Origin: Xanthobacteraceae bacterium
Lineage (GTDB): Bacteria; Pseudomonadota; Alphaproteobacteria; Rhizobiales; Xanthobacteraceae
DNA: 64,000 nucleotides
Assembly: GCA_019745775.1 (NCBI GenBank)
Contig: JAIESR010000002.1
Span: forward strand, 22,072 to 86,071
Direction: 5' to 3'
The position numbers were made by a program, and so were the translations under genes. Below the pieces are notes generated by a model, which was given only the letters and a program-made list of their open reading frames with translations, was not told the origin of the DNA and did no database searches. Below are positions 43,989-53,000 of the stretch, one piece after another (positions within the stretch are counted from its first letter, which is position 1; each line of letters begins with the position of its first letter).

Positions 43989-44376
43989 TGCATCTCTCCT
44001 GAAGGTTGCTCCCGCCACTCCTGCGATACGGCTGACGGCCGTGTGCCGCAGCTCATTGACGCTGCGCGCGAGCAACGCACATGTTCATCGGATACTGTAT
44101 TGCTCTCAGAAATCTTCGAGATCGCAAAGGACTGCGATGAAGCTTTCCTCCGGAACTTTATTAGCGCGGAGAAAACCAACAACCCGACGCTAGGTTCCAT
44201 CGCCGAGCGCCGATTGTGACGAAATTCTGCACTTAGCCAAATGGCGTTGCGCGCGCGGGCTTACCGGTTGGAGGCTTGGTAATAGCCAAACCTCGATGAG
44301 CTTGGACGCGCGCGTCGCAGCGGTCAGCGCCGACAAGCAATTTGGAACTTTCTGCTGGCGCCGAGGTTGCAGAAAC
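43989..44376. other. Intergenic region, no gene seen
   Basis: About 390 bp between divergent genes; no convincing frame. It should contain the promoter of the small membrane-protein group, but no perfect EcfG-type site was found in it. Confidence 0.4.
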
Positions 44377-44541
44377 ATGGTCTCTCCGCAGGAAGCAGAA
44401 GTCGCATTGGTCGCCCACTTCATGGGTTATGCACTCACGCGCGGCCCGGACGGCTACGTGTTGGCGCCACGCTATGGCAGCGAGCGTGAGGTCATAAAAG
44501 CGCCGACGCTAGAACAAATCACCCAGCACCTCAAACATTAG
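44377..44541 (+). CDS. Small hypothetical protein
   Basis: 54 residues from the ATG at 44377 (MVSPQEAEVALVAHFMGYAL.. SEREVIKAPTLEQITQHLKH). GAGG lies about 10 nt upstream. A frame extending to 44296 is possible. No family recognised. Confidence 0.45.
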   Translation: MVSPQEAEVALVAHFMGYALTRGPDGYVLAPRYGSEREVIKAPTLEQITQHLKH

Positions 44542-44791
44542 CTGATCCCCCGCGGACTTGCCGTCTGGCCATCAACGTGGCTTGCCGATCGGGGGACCGC
44601 GCGAGCGACCTTCGAGCCTCGCCGCAACTGAAACACGCCTGCTAAGCAGGTGACGTGCCCGATCGCAAAGCCGGTTGATCTTTCGCGAAGTCTGAATTGG
44701 TGTTCAGAAAATTAAGTCAAATACCCTTGCAACGGCAATGACTTCTTCGTGTTTCACGCATGGGCGACCAAAAATGAAATGGAGTGTTTAC

Positions 44792-45325
44792 ATGCGTAAA
44801 GCACTAATGGCCTGCCTCGCGGCAGCAGCAGTGATCGTCGCCGGATCAACCACAGCAGATGCGCAACGCGGACAGCGCATGGGCGGTGGTCCCGGCTTCG
44901 CCGGCGGTGGCCCGAAAATGGGCGGCCACATGGGAGGCCCGCGGATGGGCGGCATGCACCATGGCCCGGGCCGCTTCAACGGCGGCGGCGTCCGGTTCAG
45001 CGGCGGCCATGTCCACGGCGGGCGTCACTTCCACCGGCCTGCCCATGTTCCCGGCCATCGTCGCTTTCACGGGCATGGCCAGGGCCATCGGCACGTCCAT
45101 GGTCCCCGACATTTCCACGGTCATGGGCACGTCCACGGTCATCGGCACGTCCATGGTCATCGGCACGTCCACGGGCGCCGATTCTTCGGGCCGGCCTTCG
45201 CGTTCGGTGCGGCTTATCCGTACTACAGCTACGCCTACGCCGAGCCGGCGTGCGAGTTGATCCGCGTGCATCGGGTGCGTCCGAACGGTCGCGTCGTGGT
45301 GCGGTTGATCGAGCGCTGCTACTGA
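44792..45325 (+). CDS. Exported His/Gly-rich protein
   Basis: 177 residues from the ATG at 44792 (GGAG 7 nt upstream). The signal peptide is LMACLAAAAVIVAGSTTADAQ. The mature part is Gly/Met/His-rich, then a run of near-perfect His repeats (HRHVHG units, about 105-145), encoded by an 18-bp tandem DNA repeat around 45080-45175. The C-terminal part has an aromatic stretch (AAYPYYSYAYAEPACELIRVHRV). The His repeats suggest binding of Ni, Zn or Cu in the periplasm; the ligand is not known. Confidence 0.75.
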   Translation: MRKALMACLAAAAVIVAGSTTADAQRGQRMGGGPGFAGGGPKMGGHMGGPRMGGMHHGPGRFNGGGVRFSGGHVHGGRHFHRPAHVPGHRRFHGHGQGHRHVHGPRHFHGHGHVHGHRHVHGHRHVHGRRFFGPAFAFGAAYPYYSYAYAEPACELIRVHRVRPNGRVVVRLIERCY

Positions 45326-45338
45326 GGCGGGCTTGACG

Positions 45339-45374
45339 CTGGTGGAGAGAGCCCGAGTGGCTCTCTCCCACCAG
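45339..45374 (+). terminator. Strong hairpin after the His-rich gene
   Basis: CTGGTGGAGAGAGCC pairs with GGCTCTCTCCCACCAG (one bulged base), loop CGAGT. It lies 13 bp after the stop. No T run follows, so termination efficiency is uncertain. Confidence 0.6.
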
Positions 45375-45393
45375 ACATTAGCGCTTCGAGTCA

Positions 45394-45794
45394 TTAACCT
45401 GGGTCAAGGCGCTTCCGTCGCCCCACCCTCGGTCCCTGCGCCTGGCTAACCTGTTCGCGGACCGCAGGGGCTGACTTTGCACCGCACGCCGCGTCGGCAG
45501 ATGCGGCCAGTTTCGCGAGGTGGTCGGTCAATGGCCGCGCTTTCTCGTAGTCCCAACAAGCACGAATGGCACGAGCAAGGGCGGCAACCGCTGCTGTGCG
45601 ATTCTGTTCGCACCTTATTGTTGACGGGTGGCCTGCCTCACCCCTTTCGGATCGCTCGACTTCCCGGGCCAGCTCGCGCCAGCGCGCTGAGCGGCGTCGA
45701 CAAGTGTCAAACGTATGGTTTCGCTGGCGGCGGTTTCGGCGCGCTCCATCAATTGTCGTGCTTGCGCGCGGTATTCCTCGGACTTCCGGCCCAT
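45394..45794 (-). pseudogene. Frameshifted helical-hairpin gene
   Basis: Opens MGRKSEEYRAQARQLMERAE, continues TAASETIRLTLVDAAQR, then breaks. Compared with the related fragment at 46138-46241 (..SAQRWRELA), this copy has two extra bases (CAGCGCGCTGG against CAGCGCTGG). Removing them restores an open frame of 132 codons through WRELAREVERSERGEAG to the TAA at 45394. As it stands, translation would end at 45615 after 59 residues. The same motif pattern occurs at 40290 and 53222. Confidence 0.65.
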
Positions 45795-45819
45795 GCCACT
45801 CCTCGCTTCAGGCGGGTTA

Positions 45820-45844
45820 AACCGGTCAGAAGCGGCACAGTTCC
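45820..45844 (-). promoter_or_regulatory. Possible EcfG-type promoter, one mismatch
   Basis: On the minus strand GGAAC, 16 bases, GGTT (consensus CGTT). The -10 lies 25 bases before the ATG at 45794. Imperfect, so only suggestive. Confidence 0.35.
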
Positions 45845-45868
45845 AGCCAGCCTGGAAATCGGCGCGCC

Positions 45869-46130
45869 TTAATCTGATCCCACGTTCCTGAGCCGCTCGT
45901 CGTACCGATCCCAGAATGCCGGCCGCTCGGAGCCAGTCCAATCGGTGCCGACCTGGCGCACGCCGTTGGCGCGCTCGTAGTCGCGCAGCGCCGCCCGCGA
46001 GGTGATCGCGGTGCCGTCCTGGGTCGTGAACGGCGCGATGTCGGAGATCACGTGCGCCGAGCGGCCGGCGTCGCGCGACGGCGGCAGTCGCTTGTCGACC
46101 AGCGCGCCATTGCGCATCACATAGGGGGCA
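45869..46130 (-). pseudogene. Fragment of the prophage small gene (second copy at 49722)
   Basis: Reads YVMRNGALVDKR, HVISDIAPFTTQDGTAITSR, GVRQVGTDWTGSERPAFWDRYDERLRN. It is almost identical to the gene at 49722-49991: about 125 bp are exactly the same (45921-46045 and 49780-49904). Its original start is replaced by sequence from another fragment, so it is probably not expressed, though this copy keeps what looks like the fuller C-terminus. Confidence 0.6.
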
Positions 46131-46137
46131 TTACTTC

Positions 46138-46241
46138 GGGGCCAGCTCGCGCCAGCGCTGAGCCGAGTCGACAACTGTCAAATGTATGGTTTCGCTGGCG
46201 GCGGTTTCAGCGCGCTCCGCCAAATCGTCCTGCTTGCGCGC
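46138..46241 (-). pseudogene. Fragment of a second helical-hairpin gene
   Basis: About 100 bp are directly repeated with 45666-45770 (about 88% identical by eye). Reads QDDLAERAETAASETIHLTV, then VDSAQRWRELAPK. It lacks the start and the C-terminal half and is joined at both ends to unrelated fragments. Confidence 0.6.
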
Positions 46242-46487
46242 GCAAGCCGGCGAGGGTGCGAGCGGTTGCATTGACGCTGCGACTCTGTGCCGATGGGCAT
46301 CGTGATCTCCGCAGCACGATCCTCACCATGTCGAGGATTGGACACGAGCCGCATCAGATTCTGACCTCCTGCGCCATGCCGGCCTGGCGACCGGCGCCTG
46401 AGAAACCTATGCGCCTCAGTATCCAAGCCGAAACTTCGGGGTGGTGGATTCCGCGAGGCAGCAAACGTAATCGAGGCTTACGCGCAA
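46237..46487 (+). pseudogene. Decayed copy of the 3' half of the gene at 41256
   Basis: The DNA runs parallel to about 41455-41705: GATCTCCGCAGCAC, CCTCACCATGTCGAGGATTGG and GGCAGCAAACG.AATCGAGGCT are shared. Several small deletions shift the frame. Keeps DGHRDLRST and GSKRNRG in separate frames. Confidence 0.7.
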
Positions 46488-46556
46488 GTCCGTTGCCGAA
46501 GTCCGGCCATCGAATAACGCTACCGTAAGCGCCCGGCGAAATCACTCGGCTATGAC

Positions 46557-48932
46557 TTAGATTGATGATCCCTCGGACTCCGCCCTCTCATCCAGCAGCG
46601 CGCGCACCTTCCGCGCCAGTTCGCGGCGGGTGTACGGCTTGGTCAGGAGGTTCACGTCAGGATCGAGGCGGCCATGATGAACGATCGCGTTGCGCGTATA
46701 ACCTGTGGTGAACAGCACCGGCACGCCCGCGCGCTGCGCGGTGACCTGCTCCGAAAGCTGACGCCCATTCATGCCGCCCGGCAGAACCACGTCGGTGAAC
46801 AGGAGATCGATACGCGGCGCGATTGCCAGCAGCTGCAACGCCTCCGGGCCGCTTCCGGCCGCCAACACGGTGTATCCAAGGTCTTCGAGTACATCGATCG
46901 CATACGCGCGCACCCCGGCCTCGTCTTCCACCACGAGAATGCACTCGCCCGGCCGGGCACGCGTGTCCGAAGAATCGGCGGCCGCCGGACGTTGCGGCGG
47001 CGCGGATGCTTTAGCCGCTTCCTTGTGTTTGGGAAGATAGATTTTGACCGTCGTTCCTTCGCCGACCTCGCTGTAGATGCGCACATGCCCGCCCGACTGC
47101 TTGACAAAGCCATGCACCATGGCGAGCCCGAGGCCCGTTCCTGTTCCGGCGGGCTTGGTGGTGAAGAAAGGCTCGAATACGCGTTCGAGAACCTCCTTGG
47201 GCATGCCGACCCCGCTGTCGCTGTCGCTGACGCTGAGCATGACGTACTGACCCGGCGCCACGTCGCCGAAGCGATCGGCGTAGGCCTCGTCCAGATAGGC
47301 GTTCGCCGTTTCGATCGTCAGTCTGCCGCCGGACGGCATGGCGTCGCGCGCGTTGATTGCGAGATTGATCAGCGCGTTCTCGACCTGATTAGCGTCGGCA
47401 ACCACCGTCCACAAGCCGGCGCTTGCCACGGTCTCGAGCCTGATGGTTTCGCCCACGGTCCGCATCAGTAGCTCCGACAAGTTCGCAACCAGGCCGTTGA
47501 GATCGATCGCTTCCGGGACAAGTGCTTGCTGTCGCGCGAAAGCCAGCAGCCGCTGCGTCAGCCTGGCGGCGTTGCGCGCGCCCTGCAGCGCGGCCTCCAG
47601 CGGCCTCGCCAGGCGCTCCGCACCCTCGATGGTGTTGAGACGTCGTTGCGCGCTATCAATGTTGCCCATCACCACGGTCAGCGCGTTGTTGAAATCATGC
47701 GCGATGCCGCCCGTCAGCTGGCCGATCGATTCGAGCTTCTGCGATTGCCGCAGGGTGCTCTCGGCCTCGTGCCGTCGCTTGATCTCCGCGATCAGCTCAT
47801 CACTGCGCAGGGCGACTTCCGTTTCCAGGTCCCTCTGATGCCGCGCGATCAGCGCGTCCCGCCGCCTGAGCTCGGCCGATGCGGTCGCAAGCTCTGCGCC
47901 GATGGTCTGTGCCTCTGCGAACGAGGCGACCGGCGGCGTGAGTGCTCTCCCCGCGCCCAGGTCTTTGGCTGCGGCCGCCAACGAAACCATGCCGTGGCTG
48001 GCCCGGCGTGCGATGAGGAACGCGAGCAACAGGCTCATGCCCGTCAGCGCAAAAAAGATGACCGCGTTCGACCACAGGATATTCCGCAGCGGTCGTGCGA
48101 CCTCGGATTCGAGCGAACCAACGCCAACGGTCCAGCCTTGGGCGGTTTGCGCATACCCGGTCACGGTCAACAAGCCGTCGACCGTCGGACTCTCCGTAAT
48201 CCCGTCGGACCGCTCCGCCATCGCGGCCCACAAGCTTTCGCTGGCCAGTGTCCCGACACCGCTCTCGTGATCAGGAATCCGCGCAACGATTTTTTTCTGC
48301 CGATCGACGATGGCGACCAAGTCGCCGGCGCCAGCGTTATGCCTGAGAAGCTCAAGGAAACGTTCCGGTACCAAGGCGATCGAGACCGAATAGACCGGCG
48401 CGCCATCGCGGAACACCGGCGCCTCGACGAGCGCGGTCCATCGCTTGGATACCGGTCCGAATACGAGATCCCCAACCTGCGGCTTACGTTCGGCAATAGC
48501 GCGCGCAATAAGGTCTGATGTCAGGCGCTGGTGGGTGACCTTGCTATCGGGCGCCAGCGTGTGCAAAAGCATCCTGCCATCCGGCGTGCTCAGCGCCAGC
48601 CAAGCGCCCGGCACCATCTTCACAGCTTCCCGCGCCTGCGTCGCGAACGCCTCCAGATCGTCGGTCTGCAGCGTTTGAGTCTGCGCCAGTGTAGAGGCGA
48701 TGGCGATGTGGGTGTCGATCTCGTTTTCGGTCAGCGCCGCCAGCGTCTTGGCGCGGAGCACCAGGTTGTGGCGCACGTGCGCGCGCTCATTGGCCACCAG
48801 CTGGATGTACATCAGATAAGCGGCCAGGATCAGCGGCAGCGCCGTGATGAGCACCAGCATGGTCAGCTGAAACGCGAGCGAGCGGCGGCTCAGCAGAGAC
48901 ATCGGTCCGGAAAGCCAAGAGGTTTCACGCAT
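46557..48932 (-). CDS. Hybrid sensor histidine kinase/response regulator
   Basis: 791 residues, inner membrane. Order: helix at about 19-41, periplasmic dCache-like sensor (about 45-275), helix at about 283-304, linker with coiled coil (365-400), HisKA with the phospho-acceptor in QLTGGIAHDFNNALTVV, HATPase with N box NLAINARDAMP and GTGTGLGLAM, then a C-terminal receiver (about 670-785) with the phospho-acceptor Asp in LLFTDVVLPGG and Lys in LLTKPYT. The ligand is not known. There is no separate output regulator nearby. An alternative start is MSLLSRRS at residue 11. It sits between two near-identical phage-gene fragments. Confidence 0.93.
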   Translation of the reverse strand: MRETSWLSGPMSLLSRRSLAFQLTMLVLITALPLILAAYLMYIQLVANERAHVRHNLVLRAKTLAALTENEIDTHIAIASTLAQTQTLQTDDLEAFATQAREAVKMVPGAWLALSTPDGRMLLHTLAPDSKVTHQRLTSDLIARAIAERKPQVGDLVFGPVSKRWTALVEAPVFRDGAPVYSVSIALVPERFLELLRHNAGAGDLVAIVDRQKKIVARIPDHESGVGTLASESLWAAMAERSDGITESPTVDGLLTVTGYAQTAQGWTVGVGSLESEVARPLRNILWSNAVIFFALTGMSLLLAFLIARRASHGMVSLAAAAKDLGAGRALTPPVASFAEAQTIGAELATASAELRRRDALIARHQRDLETEVALRSDELIAEIKRRHEAESTLRQSQKLESIGQLTGGIAHDFNNALTVVMGNIDSAQRRLNTIEGAERLARPLEAALQGARNAARLTQRLLAFARQQALVPEAIDLNGLVANLSELLMRTVGETIRLETVASAGLWTVVADANQVENALINLAINARDAMPSGGRLTIETANAYLDEAYADRFGDVAPGQYVMLSVSDSDSGVGMPKEVLERVFEPFFTTKPAGTGTGLGLAMVHGFVKQSGGHVRIYSEVGEGTTVKIYLPKHKEAAKASAPPQRPAAADSSDTRARPGECILVVEDEAGVRAYAIDVLEDLGYTVLAAGSGPEALQLLAIAPRIDLLFTDVVLPGGMNGRQLSEQVTAQRAGVPVLFTTGYTRNAIVHHGRLDPDVNLLTKPYTRRELARKVRALLDERAESEGSSI

Positions 48933-49148
48933 CGACTTGTGGTTACCGGCCCGACGACCTTACAGTGGGAATCTCATCATAACTTACCGGGAGGTCTGGC
49001 ATTTAGGCAACGGGATTACGTGCGGGCGCAAGGTTCATCACCGTCAGGTCTCGCCGGGATGGTACCTTTCCGCGGACATGCGCGTGTGCTCCCCCCGGCG
49101 TTTCGCCATCCTGACTGTTGGCCACGTTTAGGTTCCAACCAGCGCGAT

Positions 49149-49173
49149 GGAACTTCGGTTTCACATCGGCGTT
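49149..49173 (+). promoter_or_regulatory. EcfG-type promoter (perfect consensus)
   Basis: GGAAC (49149-49153), 16 bases, CGTT (49170-49173). It lies 57 bases before the ATG of the DUF2383 gene. Confidence 0.75.
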
Positions 49174-49230
49174 GAGCTTATGCCCCGCGTCCAGCGCGAT
49201 CGGCCGTTGGTTTGAAGCGATCAGACCGCC

Positions 49231-49662
49231 ATGACAGGGACGATTGACGGCCTCAAGGGCCTTCATGCGGCGTTGGTCGACTGTAAGGCAGACTACGAAA
49301 AAGCGTTGGCGAACGGCGCCGACGGTAGCTTGGCCCCGCTGTTTCGCGACCTGATCGTGCTGCGGAAACGACACAACGCCGAGCTTGACCGCCTCCTGCG
49401 CACGGCCGGCGAAATGCCGGATGAAAGTGCATCCTACTCGCCCACCGCGCATCGTACGGTGCTCAAGGAAAGATCGATGAGGGCGGGACTGGGCGAAAGT
49501 ATTCTTCCAGGATTGATCGATAGCGAGGAGCGTATCCTGAAGCAGTATGACGACATGCTCGAGAGCGCGCTGCCGACGCTTACCGCTGGGGTGCTGCGAT
49601 TGCAGCGAGCAGCAATCGCTGCAAAGATAGCGCGCATGAAGGAGCTGCAACGCCTGGAATAG
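49231..49662 (+). CDS. DUF2383 (PA2169-type four-helix-bundle) protein
   Basis: 143 residues, all helical (GLKGLHAALVDCKADYEKAL, LAPLFRDLIVLRKRHNAELDRLL, ILPGLIDSEERILKQYDDMLES, AGVLRLQRAAIAAKIARMKEL). This is the ferritin-like DUF2383 family, linked to stress but without known activity. Metal-binding Glu/His pairs are sparse. A perfect EcfG-type promoter is upstream. Confidence 0.82.
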   Translation: MTGTIDGLKGLHAALVDCKADYEKALANGADGSLAPLFRDLIVLRKRHNAELDRLLRTAGEMPDESASYSPTAHRTVLKERSMRAGLGESILPGLIDSEERILKQYDDMLESALPTLTAGVLRLQRAAIAAKIARMKELQRLE

Positions 49663-49721
49663 GCCCCGCACAATCAGATGCTCAGGGTTGATGGCCTTCC
49701 CTTCCGTGTCGTTCCTCGGGC

Positions 49722-49991
49722 TTATGGTCGTGACCGCCCGCCTGTTCTTTCCCCTGCGAGACGCCGTTCCCAGAACTTCGGCCGCTCGGAGCCAGTCCAA
49801 TCGGTGCCGACCTGGCGCACGCCGTTGGCGCGCTCGTAGTCGCGCAGCGCCGCCCGCGAGGTGATCGCGGTGCCGTCCTGGGTCGTGAACGGCGCGATGT
49901 CGGAAATCACATGCGGCGAGCGGCCGGCGCCGCGCGGCGGCACCGATCGCTTGTCGACCAGCGCGCTATTGCGCATCACATAGGTGGTCAT
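49722..49991 (-). CDS. Prophage small protein following the portal gene
   Basis: 89 residues (MTTYVMRNSALVDKRSVPPR ... HVISDIAPFTTQDGTAITSR ... DWTGSERPKFWE). I recall this small protein beside terminase and portal genes in Bradyrhizobium prophages. The last ~15 residues (RRLAGERTGGRSRP) differ from the copy at 45869, so the C-terminus is probably replaced. It starts 7 bp after the portal stop. Confidence 0.6.
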   Translation of the reverse strand: MTTYVMRNSALVDKRSVPPRGAGRSPHVISDIAPFTTQDGTAITSRAALRDYERANGVRQVGTDWTGSERPKFWERRLAGERTGGRSRP

Positions 49992-49998
49992 GGCGCCG

Positions 49999-52007
49999 CT
50001 ACTGCCGCGTATAAGCCTGGCCCGGTGCCTCGGCGCCGAGCATTTCGGCGCGCGATGCTTGTTGCATGGCCTGCTGTTGCGCGGCGGAAAGCTTCGTCTG
50101 CAGCTCGCGCTGCTTGAGCTCGAGCTCCTGCACCTTCAGGGCAAGCTCCTGCTGCCGCACCTGCATCTCCTGCGCGCCGATCGCCGCCCCCACCCATCCC
50201 TCCCCCGTAAACGGGGGAGGGTTAGGGAGGGGGTTAGCCTGAATGGTGGCCGCCCGCGCCTGCTCGGCCATCGCCTTCGGATCAGGCGGCGGCGCCTGCG
50301 GCTGCTGCGCCTGTTGCTGCTGCTGTTGCTTGGCTTGCGCAACCTTCTGGAGGATTGCCTGCTTCGACTGCTCGATCGTGTCCTCGAGCGCGCGGCCGCG
50401 TTTCAGCTGTCGCACGCCCATCTCGAGCATCTCGAAGGCGAGGGGCGAAAGCTCCGGCACCGCCTGCACCACCGGTAACGCCTCGCGCATGAAGCTGCCG
50501 ATGGCGGTCATCACCTCCACGGTCTGCTCCTTCAGCGCCGCCTCGTCCTCGAACACCGTGGAGTCGGTCTCGATGTCGATGCGATAACCGCGTAGCTTGT
50601 CGGAGCGCAGGAGATCGACGATCTCCGGCGACACCGAGATGCCGGTGATCTCTGTGAGCACCTGCGGTTCAAAATGCTCGGCAATGATCTCGGCCTTGAG
50701 CTTGTAGAGGTCGCGGATCCATTTTGGACCGCGCGCTGGCGCCGCCGGATGCGGGTCGAGCCGAATTGCGCCTTGAGGCGTTGCGCGCCGAAGGTCTCGG
50801 CCGGATCGGTGGCGCCGCGCATGATGTCGGCGATGCCGGTGAGCTCATAGATGCCCTGCACCAGCATGTCGCGCTGCTGATAGAGTTCGCGCAGCACCGC
50901 GGCGATGCCGGAAATATCCTCGGTCTGGAACGCCGCCTGCAGGCCGCCCTTCGAGGACAGCGCCTGCCAGTTCTCGACCGGGATGAACTGGTTGTCGCCG
51001 GCGGTCGCGAGGCGCTTGAGCTCCTTCACCGCCTGGTCGTAGACGCCGCGCCGCTTCAGCGCACGCGTGAGCCGCGAGATGCGCCCGACGATCTCATCGA
51101 GGTCCTCGGCCTGGTCGCGGTATTCGAAGTATTCCGGGCGCGGCACCAGCGTCTGCGTGTCCGCGACGGCAACGATCGGCTCGGGCAGCGGGAAAAAGGC
51201 TTCGAGGCCGTAAGGGTCGTCATCGATACGCAGCGGCTTGTCGTGTCCCTTGACGATCCACAGCCGTTTGCGCCGCGACTTGTCCCAGATCTCCCAGACC
51301 TCGGCCTTCTTGAGATCGTCCGGCACCGGCCGGCGCTCGCCGGTCTCGGGCGACCAGTTGAGCGGAATCGCGGCGGTGCGCTCGAACTTGTTGTCGCGCA
51401 GGTCCTCGCGGCTCATCACGTGGCGGAACGCGACCCACCATACGTCGTCAAAACAGCGCGCCGGGGTCTGCCGGTAGTCCTCCCAGTAGACGTAGCGCTC
51501 GCGCACGACCTGGTCGGCCACCACCTCGACCGGCAGGCCGGAGCGCGGATCGGCAATCTCCTTGATGACGGGTTCGTATTCGATGCGGACCACACCGCGG
51601 CCGGGCAACAGGTAGTCATGCAGCGCCGGCTCGATGCAGCGGTCGACGTCGTAGGCTTCCGCGCAGTAGATCAGCGCGCGTTCGAGAACCGCGGCGGCCT
51701 CGCGGGCCGCCGGGTCCCGATCGGCGAACCGCCGGCGTACATCCGGCCTGGCGGCGCGCCCATACAACGCGGATTTCAACGTCTCGGTGTTGGAATAGAG
51801 AATATTGAAGGCGCGGGTGTCGCGCCGCGCAGCGCTCTTGCGCTCGGCGCGATAGCGCTCGACCACCAGGCGGCCGTCCTTCTCCCATTCCTGCTGGTCG
51901 CGATCGGCGAGGCCGAGCTGCACCTGCCAGAAATTGGCGGTGTCCTTGGGATTGGTGTCGGTACGCTCGGTTTGCGGCTCGACTTGCGAGCTTGGGGCTT
52001 CAGTCAT
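49999..52007 (-). pseudogene. Phage portal protein, broken by a 1-nt deletion
   Basis: Starts at the ATG at 52007 (MTEAPSSQVEPQTERTDTNP). The first frame holds the portal-like body (ANFWQVQLGLADRDQQEWEKDG; YRAERKSAARRDTRAFNILYSN; GLQAAFQTEDISGIAAVLRELYQQRD; GATDPAETFGAQRLKAQFGSTRI). At 50722-50725 (an A4 run on the minus strand) the frame changes: the sense continues as KWIRDLYKLKAEIIAEHFEP, then LTEITGISVSPEIVD, in the other frame. Adding one A restores 669 residues, the usual size for this portal family. The C-terminal part is Gln-rich (QQQQQAQQPQAPPP) and contains a palindromic repeat. Confidence 0.82.
50198..50221. repeat. Palindromic element inside the portal coding sequence
   Basis: CCCTCCCCCGT (50198-50208), AA, ACGGGGGAGGG (50211-50221): a perfect 11-bp stem. 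Translated it gives the NPPPFTGEG segment, a hallmark of REP-like elements that have entered genes in frame. The same class of GC-rich hairpin occurs between genes in this group. Confidence 0.75.
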
Positions 52008-52330
52008 CGTCGTGTTTCCCAATTCAACATCGGAGATGCGGTTAATGCCCGGCACGACGCGCTCCACGCCTTCAATTCCGTGGAAACGCCGATGTGTTAT
52101 TTTTGCCACCCGTAACGAGTTTAGTTATGAGCGATACGTTCGGGTGCTTTACAATTTTCGCGCTTGCGGCAGACTGAATGGGCGATAAGAGTTGGGAATG
52201 CTGCGGACACTCGAGACCACGGCACTCTGATGATCTGCGTTATGCTGACCGGATCGCTCTCGCCGGCCGGCGTTTACGAGCGAAATGCCATTGCAAAATG
52301 TGAAGTGTGTAGCGTAGCGGAGTAGCTCCG

Positions 52331-52432
52331 ATGTACGTGCGTGAAGGATTTGCGGCCGCGATCTGGGTCGGACTGTCGGCGTGCGCACTGTTCGCCGCTA
52401 CGAGCCCGCTCATCGTTTGGTGGCTCCGATAG
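52331..52432 (+). CDS. 33-residue single-helix membrane protein
   Basis: MYVREGFAAAIWVGLSACAL followed by a hydrophobic end (FAATSPLIVWWLR). GGAG lies 8 nt before the ATG. No family recognised. Confidence 0.4.
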   Translation: MYVREGFAAAIWVGLSACALFAATSPLIVWWLR

Positions 52433-52516
52433 CCGGACAGCATTTGCCCGCAGGGGTCGATCGCGGTAGCGGCGGCCTCGGGCATCCTGGTCGCGCGCCG
52501 GCCCCGCCTAGGCGAA

Positions 52517-52693
52517 CTACGTCGATGGCGCCACAAACCGAACGGCGATCGCATCGTTGAGCGCGATGGCCGACATCTCGACGGTGACGCGATCGCGATA
52601 GTCCCTGACCGGCCGCGGCAATCGCGCCTGCGTGATACCGATCAGGCCGACGGCAAGGATCATTGTCGCTACCGGAACAGCTCGTTGACGCAT
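52517..52693 (-). CDS. Small exported or membrane-anchored protein
   Basis: 58 residues from the ATG at 52693: a hydrophobic N-terminus (AVPVATMILAVGLIGITQA) and a short charged remainder (RDYRDRVTVEMSAIALNDAIAVRFVA). The ribosome site is weak. No family recognised. Confidence 0.4.
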   Translation of the reverse strand: MRQRAVPVATMILAVGLIGITQARLPRPVRDYRDRVTVEMSAIALNDAIAVRFVAPST

Positions 52694-53000
52694 GGTATTG
52701 TCCCCAACCCCATTTGGATTTGGCGAATCTAACGACAATTAGCTGCAATCAATTTGAAAGCTCAGTTCAAATGCATCCCGCTGTCGAAAGGATTCGTTAA
52801 CGCGCCGCCGATTCGCCAGCGTTGCCATTCGTTCAATGCGCAGCGTCACGCCAATCGCGGAGTGTTGCGCATGCGCCACTCATCCGGCCGCCGTTGAGTG
52901 GATCGACGGAATATCCTCAAGGAACTCTTGTGCGCAGCTGGATACCCCGCGCACCGCTGCTAGCCTCACGAACGCGATTCGCCTGCACGTGGAGGGGGAC
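52694..53000. other. Intergenic region, no gene seen
   Basis: About 305 bp between divergent small genes. It contains GGAAC at about 52920, but no CGTT at the right distance. No convincing frame. Confidence 0.4.

Noticed and set aside
44344..44368. GGAAC-N16-GGTT upstream of the gene at 44377
   Set aside because: The -10 mismatch and a distance of only 8 bases to the start codon make it unlikely to be a promoter for that gene.
50724..52115. Plus-strand frame of 463 codons opposite the portal gene
   Set aside because: Antisense shadow of the portal gene, with no family motif.
52910..52950. GGAAC near 52920
   Set aside because: No CGTT at 16-17 bases; random match.
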